From an uncultured Paludibacter sp. (GTDB taxonomy: Bacteria; Bacteroidota; Bacteroidia; Bacteroidales; Paludibacteraceae): 64,000 bases of DNA. A program made the translations under genes and the position numbers. Of the stretch, positions 52,496-61,828 are shown in pieces (positions within the stretch are counted from its first letter, which is position 1; every line of letters starts with the position of its first letter). The notes under the pieces were generated by a model. It saw only the letters and a program-made list of their open reading frames with translations. It was not told the DNA's origin and did not search any database. Where the stretch lies: assembly GCA_937927845.1 (NCBI GenBank), contig CALFXE010000090.1, positions 1 through 64,000 of the forward strand, given 5' to 3'.

Positions 52496-53257
52496 ATGCG
52501 AATAATTTCATACAACGTAAACGGTATCCGCGCTGCTCTTAACAAGGGTTTTGCGGATTGGTTAAAAGAGGAATCGCCTGATGTGCTATGCCTTCAGGAA
52601 ACTAAGGCTCAGCCCGATCAGATAGACACTATGCTTTTTGCTGAAATGGGTTATACTTCTTACCTTCATTCTGCTGAAAAAAAAGGATATAGCGGTGTGG
52701 CTATTCTTACGAAAATAGCTCCCGATAATGTGGTTGTGGGTATGAATAACCCAAAATATGATTCTGAAGGTCGTGTTATTCGTGCAGACTTTGGCGACTT
52801 ATCTGTTTTGTGTGTATATATCCCTTCCGGATCGTCAGGTGATGAACGTCAGGCTTTTAAGATGGAATTTCTTGAAGATTTCCTGCCTTTTATTGAAGAA
52901 TTACGTAAAACCAGACCAAATTTAGTCGTTTGTGGCGATTATAATATCTGTCATAAACCTATAGATATTAACAATCCTCAACGTCAGATTGGAGTTTCAG
53001 GATTTCTTCCTGAGGAGCGCGAATGGTTAGATAGATACGAAGCGACCGGTATGATTGATTCTTTTAGAGTCTTCGATCAAGCTCCTGAACGTTATAGCTG
53101 GTGGAGTTATCGTGGAGGTGCAAGATCTCGTAATGTAGGGTGGCGTATTGATTACCATTGGGTTAGTAAGCCTTTAAAAGACAATCTGAGAGGTGCAGAA
53201 ATTCTTGTCGATGTTGTACATTCAGATCATTGTCCGGTTACTCTCGAACTGAAGTAA
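52496..53257 (+). CDS. xth: Exodeoxyribonuclease III
   Basis: AP endonuclease and 3'-5' exonuclease of base-excision repair. Catalytic motifs: LCLQETKAQPDQI (metal-binding Glu), GDYNICHKPIDI, YSWWSYRGGAR and the terminal HSDHCPV with the catalytic His. The 253-aa cytoplasmic protein matches the ExoA/XthA family. Confidence 0.96.
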   Translation: MRIISYNVNGIRAALNKGFADWLKEESPDVLCLQETKAQPDQIDTMLFAEMGYTSYLHSAEKKGYSGVAILTKIAPDNVVVGMNNPKYDSEGRVIRADFGDLSVLCVYIPSGSSGDERQAFKMEFLEDFLPFIEELRKTRPNLVVCGDYNICHKPIDINNPQRQIGVSGFLPEEREWLDRYEATGMIDSFRVFDQAPERYSWWSYRGGARSRNVGWRIDYHWVSKPLKDNLRGAEILVDVVHSDHCPVTLELK

Positions 53258-53324
53258 TTGCTTGTCATTTAATTAAAAAATATAAATATTCAATCTTATA
53301 TAAGGTTAACAGCTTTTTTGTTAC

Positions 53325-53332
53325 TATTTTTG
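53325..53332 (+). promoter_or_regulatory. -7 box of the DUF6242-TonB receptor operon
   Basis: TATTTTTG, 21 bp before the ATG at 53354 and 51 bp before the preferred start. Confidence 0.5.
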
Positions 53333-53383
53333 CACTCTGAATTTTAAATATTAATGGTCGTAAATACCAAAATGTGCTGTAAA

Positions 53384-54784
53384 ATGGGAAAATACTTTTA
53401 TAAATTACTGATTTTCGTAATTGCTCTAAGTACTTTGAATTCGTGTTTGTGGAACGACGATGATGATATTGAATATTCAGAAGATGCAAATTTTGTGTCT
53501 TTGAAATTTGCGGCAAATGATAGTATACCTGGATTGGAAAATGCTGTTTTCTCTCTTGAGTATGACGATTTGTTGTTAGATTCTGTAATAGTTAATCTCG
53601 ACTCACTACCTTATAATACACGTATAGATAGTGTTTTTCCTACTTTTGCGTTTAAAAGCACTTCGGCTTGCTATCTGATTATGACGGATACACTTGGTAC
53701 CGGACTTGACACTGTTCCTCTTACCGGAAAGGATACTATAGATTTTACTCGTGTTAAATATGTGCTAAACTTCCCATCGCTCAGCACTGCTAATCCGAAA
53801 AAATATAATATTAAGGTAAATGTACACACTATTGAGGGTGAATTGTATCTCTGGAATCAACTTACACCTTCTGTATATAGTCATAGCGGAGATGTGCAAA
53901 AGGCTGTTTTTTTCAATAATAAGTTCTTGTTCTTTGCGAGTTCCGGACTGAAAAACTATTTATATTCTTCTCCCGATGGTGAGATTTGGAGTAATGAAAG
54001 TATTGTTGGGATGCCTACTTTTGCGCAATTAAGGCATTTGGTGTCGTTTAAAGATAAGTTGATGCTTGCTCATGATGATGGGCTGATTTACTCTTCTGAT
54101 GATGGTATAAACTGGTCAGGTGCTAACCCGAATGTTGCTGCCGGTAATTCTGTAATCACTATATTATTTGAGCTTGAAGATAATTTATGGGCTGTATATA
54201 AGCAAGATGCAAGTAATAAATATTATTTTGCCACTTCCTCAGATGGTGTAAATTGGCAACTTAAGGAAGAAATTCCTGCTAATTTCCCGATTGTGGATTT
54301 TGCTTCTCTGTCTTTTAAATCAAGAACAAACAAACCTAAGGCTATCGTTTTAGGAGGTTACTCTAAGAGTGGTGAGATTTTATCTTCAGTGTGGAATGTA
54401 CAAAAAGATATTTCCAATAAATATGTTTGGGTGAATTTTATGGATGGTAAGAAGTCATTCGAAGCATTATCAGGTGCGCAATTGATAAATTACGACAATA
54501 AACTGCTGATGTTCGGTGGACAAGGAATCAATGGCAGGGTTATCGAAGATGGTTATCGAGAGTCAATCGATGAAGGTTTGAGTTGGAGAAAAACCGATAG
54601 TATTTATAATGTTATTAAGGATATAGATAAAGATGTTATTTATCAAGCTCGCTCCAATCAGTCGGTTGTGCTTGATGATGCAAATCATTTTATTTATCTA
54701 TTTGGCGGTCGTAGTCAGGGCACATCAGGTGTAACTACTTACTCTGATGTATGGCGTGGCAAACTTAACAAAATGTGGTTTTAA
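53384..54784 (+). CDS. DUF6242-like lipoprotein with beta-propeller
   Basis: Lipoprotein of a Bacteroidota family of unknown function. The start at 53384 (MGKYFYKLL) gives a compact signal peptide with lipobox LNSC followed by acidic residues (WNDDDD), often seen in surface-exposed lipoproteins. An N-terminal beta domain (~25-155) is followed by a kelch/sialidase-like propeller with repeated S/D-xDGxxW blades (SSPDGEIWSN, SSDDGINWSG, SSDGVNWQL) and a last blade YLFGGRSQG. The TonB receptor gene follows 16 bp later, so the two probably act together in uptake or adhesion. Confidence 0.8.
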   Translation: MGKYFYKLLIFVIALSTLNSCLWNDDDDIEYSEDANFVSLKFAANDSIPGLENAVFSLEYDDLLLDSVIVNLDSLPYNTRIDSVFPTFAFKSTSACYLIMTDTLGTGLDTVPLTGKDTIDFTRVKYVLNFPSLSTANPKKYNIKVNVHTIEGELYLWNQLTPSVYSHSGDVQKAVFFNNKFLFFASSGLKNYLYSSPDGEIWSNESIVGMPTFAQLRHLVSFKDKLMLAHDDGLIYSSDDGINWSGANPNVAAGNSVITILFELEDNLWAVYKQDASNKYYFATSSDGVNWQLKEEIPANFPIVDFASLSFKSRTNKPKAIVLGGYSKSGEILSSVWNVQKDISNKYVWVNFMDGKKSFEALSGAQLINYDNKLLMFGGQGINGRVIEDGYRESIDEGLSWRKTDSIYNVIKDIDKDVIYQARSNQSVVLDDANHFIYLFGGRSQGTSGVTTYSDVWRGKLNKMWF

Positions 54785-54800
54785 ATAAATTAAGAAGATT

Positions 54801-56894
54801 TTGAAAACAATTATATTCAGAAAAACAACGATTAGATTTCGTAAGTGGTCGAGAAAGGCTTATGCTGTATTTGCAAGTTTGGGTAAAGCTATTACTATAG
54901 GTAAATTGAAGGTTGGCGTTGCTGTAAAATCTCTAAATAACGGTATAGAATCTCTTAGTCAGGTCTTCTCGCTTTTCTTCTTACTTGTTGCCGGTGGTGC
55001 TACAGTTTCGGCAGTCGAACTTACCGATTCCACAGAAATTCTGCTCGATGAATTACAGGTTTCCGCTGTACACGAAATTCAGTTTCCCGGTACGGGTAGG
55101 TATCTTCAATCATTTTCTTCTCAGGATATTAAAATTGCTCCGTCATCCGGACTTGATGGTTTTCTAAAAAGTGTATCGGGTGTGGATATTCGCCAGCGTG
55201 GTGTTGGAGACACTCAATCTGACATTTCAATTCGTGGAGGTTCTTTCGATCAGGTATTGGTGTTATTGAATGGTGTGGATATTACGGACAGGCAAACCGG
55301 TCATCATAATTTGAATATACCGGTCGACTTATCCGAAATTTCTGATATTGAGGTTCTTCAAGGCAGTGCAGCTCGAAAATATGGTAGTCAAGCTTTTTCC
55401 GGTGCAATAAATATTATTACCAACCCAAGCACAAAAAATAAAATTGATGCCTTATTTACTGCCGGCTCATTCAATACTTTCTCGCAGAAGATTTCAGTAG
55501 GATTAAATGAGTCCAATATTTCTCATTTTTCATCTATTTCTCATAATTCAAGTAAAGGTTATAGACATAATACCGATTTTGATACCTATAATTTCTTTTC
55601 TCACACTAATTTCAATTTAGAAAATGTGGGTAAACTTGATTTTCAACTTGGTTATCAAAATAAATCTTTTGGAGCTAATGGTTTTTATGCTTTGGCTTAT
55701 CCTAATCAATTTGAGCATACAGAAACATTCTTCACTTCTATAAGCTGGAAAAAAACAATTAACAGACTTTTACTTTCGGCTGATGTAAACTATCGAAAGC
55801 ATTACGACAGATTCGAGCTTTTCAGAAGCTTTGTGGATGCTGCACCTTGGTATGTAGACCACAATTATCATCTTACGGATGTAGTTGGTGCTACGTTTAA
55901 TGCTGATTATTTTAGCAAGTATGGTAAAATTTCTTTTGGTGCGATAGCTCATTATGATCATATATTCAGCACTGTGCTTGGTGAAAATATTGATGATATA
56001 AATAAGCAACCGATTAATAGATTTGAACGAAAAAGCGAGAAACATTTTACAAAAACTTCCGATCGCTTGGTGAATACTGCTTATGTAGATTATTCTAAAG
56101 CTTTTGGAAGTATCTATGTTTCAGCAGGAGGGTCGATGTCATATAATCAACAATTTGGAGCAAAATATAATTGGGGTGCTGATGTTAGTTATCTTCCGGT
56201 CAACAATTTCATTGTGCATGCTGCTTTAAATTCAGCTTCGCGCTTGCCGACCTTTACCGATTTATATTATCAGAGTGCCACACAAACAGCAAATCCTAAT
56301 CTACATCCTGAATCATCACTTACTTCAGAATTGGGTTTGAAATATAAACTCAGAAATTTGCAATTTAATGCTAATGGCTTTTATCGAAAAGGAAGTAATA
56401 TAATCGACTGGATAAAATATCCTGATGAGGTTAAATGGCAGAGTATGAATCTTGTAGAATTAAACACTTTAGGATATAGTATATCAATGGGTTACACTTT
56501 CAATAATTCTTCTGTTGAAAATCTTTCTTTGTCATATTCTTTTATCAACTCCGACAAGCAAGCTGCTGATTACGACTCTAAATATGCACTCGATTATCTG
56601 CGACATCAGTTGCTATTTAAATTTCATCATAATGTTATTAAGAATACTTATATCACATGGAATGTAGCACTCAACGACAGAGCCGGTGAATATACCGATT
56701 TTGATACAGGCGTACTAAAACCTTATCAGCCATACCTCCTTGCAGGTGCTCGCTTTGCGTGGGAGAAATATGGCTTTCTTGTTTTTACGGATGTTAATAA
56801 TATGCTTAATTCTAATTATGTTGATTTTGGAGGATTACCTTTGCCGGGGATTAATGTGAATGTTGGTGTGAAGTGGAGGTTGCTTGGGAAATAA
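54801..56894 (+). CDS. TonB-dependent receptor (BtuB/siderophore-like) with extended signal peptide
   Basis: Outer-membrane receptor. The plug domain (~80-200) has IRGGSFDQVLVLLNGVDI and SAARKYGSQAFSGAINIIT; the barrel ends GVKWRLLGK. The 697-aa length and lack of a carboxypeptidase-like N-domain place it with vitamin B12/siderophore-type receptors rather than SusC. Translation seems to start at TTG 54801; no ATG is suitably placed. Before the hydrophobic core (~55-71) is a basic ~50-aa extension with RFRKWSRKAYAVFASLGK (12-29) and AITIGKL, resembling extended signal peptides of other outer-membrane proteins. No B12 riboswitch was seen. Confidence 0.9.
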   Translation: MKTIIFRKTTIRFRKWSRKAYAVFASLGKAITIGKLKVGVAVKSLNNGIESLSQVFSLFFLLVAGGATVSAVELTDSTEILLDELQVSAVHEIQFPGTGRYLQSFSSQDIKIAPSSGLDGFLKSVSGVDIRQRGVGDTQSDISIRGGSFDQVLVLLNGVDITDRQTGHHNLNIPVDLSEISDIEVLQGSAARKYGSQAFSGAINIITNPSTKNKIDALFTAGSFNTFSQKISVGLNESNISHFSSISHNSSKGYRHNTDFDTYNFFSHTNFNLENVGKLDFQLGYQNKSFGANGFYALAYPNQFEHTETFFTSISWKKTINRLLLSADVNYRKHYDRFELFRSFVDAAPWYVDHNYHLTDVVGATFNADYFSKYGKISFGAIAHYDHIFSTVLGENIDDINKQPINRFERKSEKHFTKTSDRLVNTAYVDYSKAFGSIYVSAGGSMSYNQQFGAKYNWGADVSYLPVNNFIVHAALNSASRLPTFTDLYYQSATQTANPNLHPESSLTSELGLKYKLRNLQFNANGFYRKGSNIIDWIKYPDEVKWQSMNLVELNTLGYSISMGYTFNNSSVENLSLSYSFINSDKQAADYDSKYALDYLRHQLLFKFHHNVIKNTYITWNVALNDRAGEYTDFDTGVLKPYQPYLLAGARFAWEKYGFLVFTDVNNMLNSNYVDFGGLPLPGINVNVGVKWRLLGK

Positions 56895-56924
56895 TCAGGT
56901 CATTGTAAAAATTAAAGAATTAAT

Positions 56925-57410
56925 TCACACTAAATATCCAAATTTTCCTTTGATAAACTCCTCAATATGCTGCCAAACTATTAATATCATATTTATATTG
57001 TCGTTCAGGCTATTAAGACCTTCAATTATTTCCTTGTGGTCAGATGGGTATTCATGTGTTAATTTGTTACGTACAGCACGTAAACTTAACCAATCTTCAG
57101 CAGAAGGGATAATATTTAATTGTTCTGCTTTGGAGAATATATCAATCTGTGAAAGTTCGCGTGTGTTTTCTGCCATGCTTTCCAAGATGTATCTTATAAG
57201 TTTATTTCCTATACTGTCTTGTAATTTAGTAAAGCGGAATATAAACTGATCAAAGAAACTCATTTCTTCAAAAGATACTAATTCGTAGGTTTCACTACTT
57301 AGCGGAAAGTAATTTTTTATTTTTGAATGTGCAAAATTCATTCGTTCTAAATGTTTTTGACAAGCCAAATAAGCTTCCCTCATCCTGTCGTTTTCTTCTT
57401 TTAAAATCAT
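56925..57410 (-). CDS. hepT: HepT-like HEPN toxin
   Basis: Predicted RNase toxin of a type VII MntA-HepT toxin-antitoxin system. The all-helical 161-aa protein has the diagnostic Rx4HxY motif R114-NKLT-H119-E-Y121; Arg and His are the HEPN RNase residues and Tyr is the residue AMPylated by the antitoxin in studied systems. Its start overlaps the end of the nucleotidyltransferase gene by 4 bp. Convergent with the TonB receptor gene. Confidence 0.88.
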   Translation of the reverse strand: MILKEENDRMREAYLACQKHLERMNFAHSKIKNYFPLSSETYELVSFEEMSFFDQFIFRFTKLQDSIGNKLIRYILESMAENTRELSQIDIFSKAEQLNIIPSAEDWLSLRAVRNKLTHEYPSDHKEIIEGLNSLNDNINMILIVWQHIEEFIKGKFGYLV

Positions 57411-57718
57411 AGCTGCTCAGTTAATAGTTTTTTTGTGTTATGTATGGATTTGTAAAATGATTCTCTCTGTTTCAGCTTGCTATCGTCAAATACTATATCT
57501 ATTTTTCTTTCTCCTATACTACGTTGTAGATCAATGCTGTATCTGATTTCGTTGTTAAGTGTATAATATGCTTCTTCTGCATGGATTAATAAGTCAATGT
57601 CGCCACCCCTTAAATTATCATCGACTCTCGAACCAAAAAGATATACCTTTACCGTATCGGAAAAATGTTTTTTTGCCAATAAAACTATCGCATTTATTTC
57701 ATCTTTTGTGAGTCGCAT
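57407..57718 (-). CDS. mntA: MntA-like minimal nucleotidyltransferase antitoxin
   Basis: The antitoxin transfers AMP to the HepT Tyr, blocking the RNase. The 103-aa MNT fold has the catalytic motif G29-S30-x9-D40-x-D42 (FGSRVDDNLRGGDIDLLI) and a downstream acidic residue in KIDIVFDD as the third metal ligand. It precedes hepT with a 4-bp overlap, the standard order for this system. Confidence 0.9.
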   Translation of the reverse strand: MRLTKDEINAIVLLAKKHFSDTVKVYLFGSRVDDNLRGGDIDLLIHAEEAYYTLNNEIRYSIDLQRSIGERKIDIVFDDSKLKQRESFYKSIHNTKKLLTEQL

Positions 57719-57784
57719 AATGTTAATTGTGCGTCAAAGTTAATATATTTTATTTCTACAAAATAATTATTCCAAAAAATATCT

Positions 57785-57792
57785 TATTTTTG
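57785..57792 (+). promoter_or_regulatory. -7 box of the cytochrome bd operon
   Basis: TATTTTTG, 43 bp before the DUF4492 ATG. Confidence 0.5.
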
Positions 57793-57835
57793 TCGTTTGT
57801 AATTAGTACAAATATTCAATATATATTTAAATATC

Positions 57836-58045
57836 ATGTTTAAGAAAGTTTATCTCTTCTATCGCGAAGGTTTTTCAAATATGACTATTGGAAAAAAACT
57901 TTGGATTATTATTCTTATCAAGCTTTTTATTATGTTTGCAATTCTAAAGGTTTTTTTCTTCCCAAATCAACTGAAACAAAATTTTGATAATGATGCTGAT
58001 AGAGGGGATCATGTAACAAATCAACTAATCGAAAGATCTAAATAA
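57836..58045 (+). CDS. DUF4492 small membrane protein, first gene of the cyd operon
   Basis: 69 aa with one hydrophobic helix (~22-42) preceded by YREGFSNMTIGKKLWII. The DUF4492 family is found ahead of cydAB in Bacteroidota and related groups; a role as assembly factor or small subunit of cytochrome bd (as CydX is in Proteobacteria) is inferred from synteny only. It lies 49 bp before cydA. Confidence 0.88.
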   Translation: MFKKVYLFYREGFSNMTIGKKLWIIILIKLFIMFAILKVFFFPNQLKQNFDNDADRGDHVTNQLIERSK

Positions 58046-58094
58046 AATAAAAATCTCAAAATACAATCTCTCATAACATAAATAATTATTACAT

Positions 58095-59636
58095 ATGGAA
58101 TTATTAGACATATCATTGGTTAACTGGTCGAGAGGGCAATTTGCTCTTACTGCCATGTATCACTGGCTGTTCGTACCTCTTACTCTCGGAGTAGGGGTTA
58201 TTATGGCTATTATGGAGACAATCTATTACAAAACCGGTAAGGAAGAATGGAAGAAAATCACGAAGTTCTGGATGACACTTTTCGGAGTTAATTTTGCCTG
58301 TGGTGTTGCTACCGGTATTATACTTGAGTTTCAGTTTGGTACTAACTGGTCGAATTATAGCTGGTTCGTTGGCGATATATTTGGTGCTCCTCTGGCTATT
58401 GAGGGCATGCTTGCTTTTTTTCTTGAAGCAACATTTATCTCAATTATGTTCTTCGGATGGAATAAAGTAAGTAAAGGATTTCACTTGACTTCTACCTGGC
58501 TACTCGTACTTGGTGCCACTTTCTCTGCTTTGTGGATTTTAGTTGCAAATGCATGGATGCAATATCCTGTAGGTATGGAGTTTAATCCCGATACTGCTCG
58601 TAACGAAATGATAGATTTCTGGGCAATACTTTCTTCTCCTGTAGCAATGAATAAGTTCCTGCACACCGTCTTTTCTGGCTGGATTATGGGTGCTTTGTTT
58701 GTTGTAGGTGTTAGCGCATGGTTTGTTTTGAAGAAAAGGGATATGAATTTCGCATTGAAGAGCCTTAAAATTGGTGCTATCTTCGGCGTTGTTGCTACTA
58801 TCCTGATTATCGCAACAGGTGATGGTTCAGCTTATCATGTTGCACAAAAACAACCTATGAAACTTGCCGCTATGGAAGGACTTTATGAGGGTAAAGAAGG
58901 TGCAAATATAGTTGCAATGGGACTGCTTAATCCCGATAAAGAATATGATAATGAAGAGGAAACTTTTCTTGTAAAAATGGATGTGCCGGTTCCGAAATTA
59001 TTATCATTGCTCGGATATAGAAAAGCTGATGCTTTTGTTCCCGGCATCAAAGATATTATCGATGGATATACCTTGTCTGATGGTACTGTTGTTCCTTCTT
59101 TTGAAGATAAACAGGCAAGTGGTAGAGTTGCAATTCAGGCATTTAACGACTATCGCGTAGCAAAAGCGGCGGGTAATGATTCTCTTGCTGCTGTTCATAG
59201 AATCACTTTAAACGAAAATTATGCAAATTTTGGTTATGGCTATCTCGAACATCCTTCTGAGCTGATACCTAATGTAGCATTAGTGTTTTACTCTTTCCAT
59301 TTTATGGTGGCTTTGGGTATTTTATTCTTAGTGCTGTTTGCTGCTTTGTGGTTCTTCCAATGGAAAGGTAAGTTGGATAAGGTGCCTTGGTTACTTTGGA
59401 TTGCAATATTTACAATCCCATTAGGATATTTAGCCGGAGAATTAGGATGGGTGGTCTCGGAAGTCGGACGACAGCCATGGGTCATTCAGGATATTATGCC
59501 AACAAAGATTGCAGTGTCAAGTGTGTCGGTGCAATCGGTTAAAATAACCTTCTTCTTATTCTTGACTTTATTCTCAGCCTTGTTAGTAGCTGAAATAAAA
59601 GTAATGATAAAACAAATCAAAAAAGGTGTCGAATAA
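58095..59636 (+). CDS. cydA: Cytochrome bd ubiquinol/menaquinol oxidase subunit I
   Basis: Quinol-oxidising subunit of the high-affinity terminal oxidase. Haem ligands are visible: His in TAMYHWLFVPLTLG (b595/d side), His in MNKFLHTVFSGW and Met in FYSFHFMVALG (b558). The C-terminal GWVVSEVGRQPWVIQDIMPT is a family signature. The Q-loop region (~295-370) includes an unusual stretch around SLLGYRKADAFVPGIKDII. The length is 513 aa. The enzyme lets the cell scavenge or respire traces of oxygen. Confidence 0.96.
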   Translation: MELLDISLVNWSRGQFALTAMYHWLFVPLTLGVGVIMAIMETIYYKTGKEEWKKITKFWMTLFGVNFACGVATGIILEFQFGTNWSNYSWFVGDIFGAPLAIEGMLAFFLEATFISIMFFGWNKVSKGFHLTSTWLLVLGATFSALWILVANAWMQYPVGMEFNPDTARNEMIDFWAILSSPVAMNKFLHTVFSGWIMGALFVVGVSAWFVLKKRDMNFALKSLKIGAIFGVVATILIIATGDGSAYHVAQKQPMKLAAMEGLYEGKEGANIVAMGLLNPDKEYDNEEETFLVKMDVPVPKLLSLLGYRKADAFVPGIKDIIDGYTLSDGTVVPSFEDKQASGRVAIQAFNDYRVAKAAGNDSLAAVHRITLNENYANFGYGYLEHPSELIPNVALVFYSFHFMVALGILFLVLFAALWFFQWKGKLDKVPWLLWIAIFTIPLGYLAGELGWVVSEVGRQPWVIQDIMPTKIAVSSVSVQSVKITFFLFLTLFSALLVAEIKVMIKQIKKGVE

Positions 59637-59709
59637 TTAGCACATTAGCATTACTTGTCCCGATTTATCGGGATTAGCACATTTGCATATTAATCACATT
59701 AGCATATTA
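59636..59709 (+). repeat. 8-mer array plus 48-bp dispersed repeat, copy B, between cydA and cydB
   Basis: ATTAGCAC starts on the last base of the cydA stop codon. The 48-bp unit is 59644-59691 with palindrome TCCCGATTTATCGGGA (59658-59673), and further 8-mers run to cydB. It interrupts an otherwise tight operon. Confidence 0.88.
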
Positions 59710-59721
59710 AAAAAACATATT

Positions 59722-60867
59722 ATGACAACATACGAAATTCTTCAGCATTATTGGTGGTTTTTAATCTCACTGCTTGGTGGACTACTAACTTTCTTGCTTT
59801 TTGTTCAGGGTGGACAATCGATGTTATTTTCTCTTTCTCGAACAGAAGATGAGAAAAGACTTCTCGTGAACGTACTCGGTAGAAAATGGGAATTTACATA
59901 CACAACCTTAGTAGTTTTTGGTGGTGCTTTCTTTGCCTCGTTTCCTCTTTTTTATTCTACCAGCTTTGGCGGTGCTTACTGGGTGTGGATAATTATTTTA
60001 TTTGCTTTTACTATACAGGCTTTTTCATATGAATTTCAGTCGAAGCCGGGAAATGTGTACGGTAAAACGACTTATAGAACCCTACTTTTCATTAACGGAT
60101 TGTTAGGTACATTCCTTATTGGTGTAGCCGTTGCAACTTTCTTCACAGGCTCTGATTTTACTGTCGGGAAAGGGAATATCACTAATCTTGCTTCGCCTGT
60201 TATTAGCAGATGGGGTAGTGAATGGCATGGATTAGAAGCTCTGTTATGTCCGAGGAATATATTTCTTGGATTAACGGTTTTCTTCTTAGCCCGCACCCAA
60301 GCTATTCTGTTTTTTATCAATCGTATCAAACATGAAGTATTAGAGAAACGTTCGCATAAGTTTTTATTATACAACTCAATACCTTTTGTTATCTTCTTTT
60401 TGGCTTTTGTTATTTCAATTTTCTTGTCGGAAGGATTTGCTGTAGACGCAGATGGAATTGTTTATATGGAGAAATATAAATACTTCACTAATCTTGTTGA
60501 AATGCCTGTGATAGGTGTGCTGTTTGTGTTGGGCGTACTTGCGGTTTTATTTGGAATTATTGCTTCCATCGTTGATTATAACTTCAGAAAAGGTATTTGG
60601 TTTTCAGGTGTGGGTACTGTTGTAACGGTAACTATGTTGTTGTTAATCACAGGATATAATAATACTGCTTTCTATCCATCAACAGCCGACTTGCAAAGTT
60701 CACTTACGATTTACAATGCTTCTTCCAGCGAATTTACATTAAAAGCTATGTCGTGGGCATCTATACTTGTACCTATTGTCGTAACTTATATATTCATTGC
60801 TTGGAGAGCACTCGAAAAGAAGAAAACAGACATTGAAGACATTAACAGTGATCATCATGCTTATTAA
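59722..60867 (+). CDS. cydB: Cytochrome bd oxidase subunit II
   Basis: Second membrane subunit of cytochrome bd. The start at 59722 (MTTYEILQHYWWFLISLLGG) is chosen; the upstream frame is repeat DNA. About eight to nine hydrophobic helices. GGQSMLFSL, WEFTYTTLVVFGGAFFASFPLFYST and the region SEWHGLEALLCPRN fit CydB. 381 aa. It is separated from cydA by a repeat-filled 85-bp spacer. Confidence 0.95.
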   Translation: MTTYEILQHYWWFLISLLGGLLTFLLFVQGGQSMLFSLSRTEDEKRLLVNVLGRKWEFTYTTLVVFGGAFFASFPLFYSTSFGGAYWVWIIILFAFTIQAFSYEFQSKPGNVYGKTTYRTLLFINGLLGTFLIGVAVATFFTGSDFTVGKGNITNLASPVISRWGSEWHGLEALLCPRNIFLGLTVFFLARTQAILFFINRIKHEVLEKRSHKFLLYNSIPFVIFFLAFVISIFLSEGFAVDADGIVYMEKYKYFTNLVEMPVIGVLFVLGVLAVLFGIIASIVDYNFRKGIWFSGVGTVVTVTMLLLITGYNNTAFYPSTADLQSSLTIYNASSSEFTLKAMSWASILVPIVVTYIFIAWRALEKKKTDIEDINSDHHAY

Positions 60868-60899
60868 TTACTAATTACTAATCACCAATCACTAATCAC
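60865..60899. repeat. Tandem heptamer array (TAATYAC)x5
   Basis: TAATTAC twice, TAATCAC, CAATCAC, TAATCAC, overlapping the cydB stop codon. Reverse complement of the unit at 6700-6734. ATTAGCAC-type 8-mers follow to ~60915. Confidence 0.88.
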
Positions 60900-60973
60900 A
60901 TTAGCACATTAGTACGACTTATATAGTTAAAAAAACATAATCGCTTGCAACAATTACCTTATTCCTTTCATCA

Positions 60974-60981
60974 TAGCTTTG
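60974..60981 (+). promoter_or_regulatory. -7 box of the NigD-like gene
   Basis: TAGCTTTG, 22 bp before the ATG at 61004; it lies directly upstream of the alternative TTG at 60983, disfavouring that start. Confidence 0.5.
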
Positions 60982-61003
60982 TTTGATATTAAAAAATGAA
61001 CGT

Positions 61004-61768
61004 ATGAAAGGAATTTTTAAAAAGGTATTGATTGTTTTATTTTTAGGTGTTTTACTTACTGGATGTTTCAAAGATGATAATTATCCCTCTGATAATTATT
61101 GGATTGATATAGCTACAGTTGAGAATCCAAGCTTGAAGTCTGAGTTTTTCTTACGTCTTGATGACAGTACGTTATTATGGACGGCTAATTCTCGTTTTCC
61201 TAACTATCGACCAAAGGATGGTCAGCGTATTATTGCAAATTATACTGTATTATCCGACAAACAAGCTACCGGTTTGTATGATTATGACATTCAGCTAAAT
61301 GATGTTTATGAGGTTTTAACAAAAGGTATTTTTGAGGTTAGTCCGGAAACACAAGACAGTATAGGAAAAGACCCTATCTATGTTTCGAGAATATGGATAG
61401 GTAGCAAGTTTTTAAATATTGAGTTTTACTACAGAGGCTATACAAAGACACATTTTGTCAACTTGGTGTCAGATACAGCAAAAACATATACAGACTCAAA
61501 AATTCATCTTGAATTTAGACATAATGCTAATAATGACGAACCAATCCATCAACGCTGGGGAGTGGTATCTTTTGATATAGAGTCTTTAAAAGATAATAAT
61601 CAAGATTCGGTTCAATTAGTAATACATTATAATAAGCTAAATCAAACGGCTGAGGAATTATATAATCTTACATATAAATATAACGAAATTACAACCGGGT
61701 CAAGTGTCAAAAACAAAGCGGTTATAAGAAAATTTGATGATTACCTGCCTGAGGATGAGATACAGTAA
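61004..61768 (+). CDS. NigD-like lipoprotein
   Basis: Lipoprotein related to NigD, named from the nig bacteriocin-associated operon of Prevotella nigrescens; the function of the family is not established. Start at 61004 (MKGIFKKVL), lipobox LLTGC, then FKDDNYPSDNYWIDIATVE typical of the N-terminal domain, and a C-terminal beta domain (HQRWGVVSFDIESLKD). 254 aa. Single gene with its own -7 box and terminator. Confidence 0.85.
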   Translation: MKGIFKKVLIVLFLGVLLTGCFKDDNYPSDNYWIDIATVENPSLKSEFFLRLDDSTLLWTANSRFPNYRPKDGQRIIANYTVLSDKQATGLYDYDIQLNDVYEVLTKGIFEVSPETQDSIGKDPIYVSRIWIGSKFLNIEFYYRGYTKTHFVNLVSDTAKTYTDSKIHLEFRHNANNDEPIHQRWGVVSFDIESLKDNNQDSVQLVIHYNKLNQTAEELYNLTYKYNEITTGSSVKNKAVIRKFDDYLPEDEIQ

Positions 61769-61790
61769 ATTTGTTTTTTAGTTTTGCAGC

Positions 61791-61822
61791 AAAGGGTGTT
61801 CAGTGTTTGGACACCCTTTTTT
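61791..61822 (+). terminator. Rho-independent terminator of the NigD-like gene
   Basis: AAAGGGTGT (61791-61799) pairs with ACACCCTTT (61811-61819) around an 11-base loop, followed by a T run. Confidence 0.85.
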
Positions 61823-61828
61823 GGTATT

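Noticed and set aside
54785..54801. Cobalamin riboswitch ahead of the BtuB-like receptor
   Set aside because: Only 16 bp separate it from the DUF6242 gene, and no B12-box-like sequence is seen upstream of that gene.
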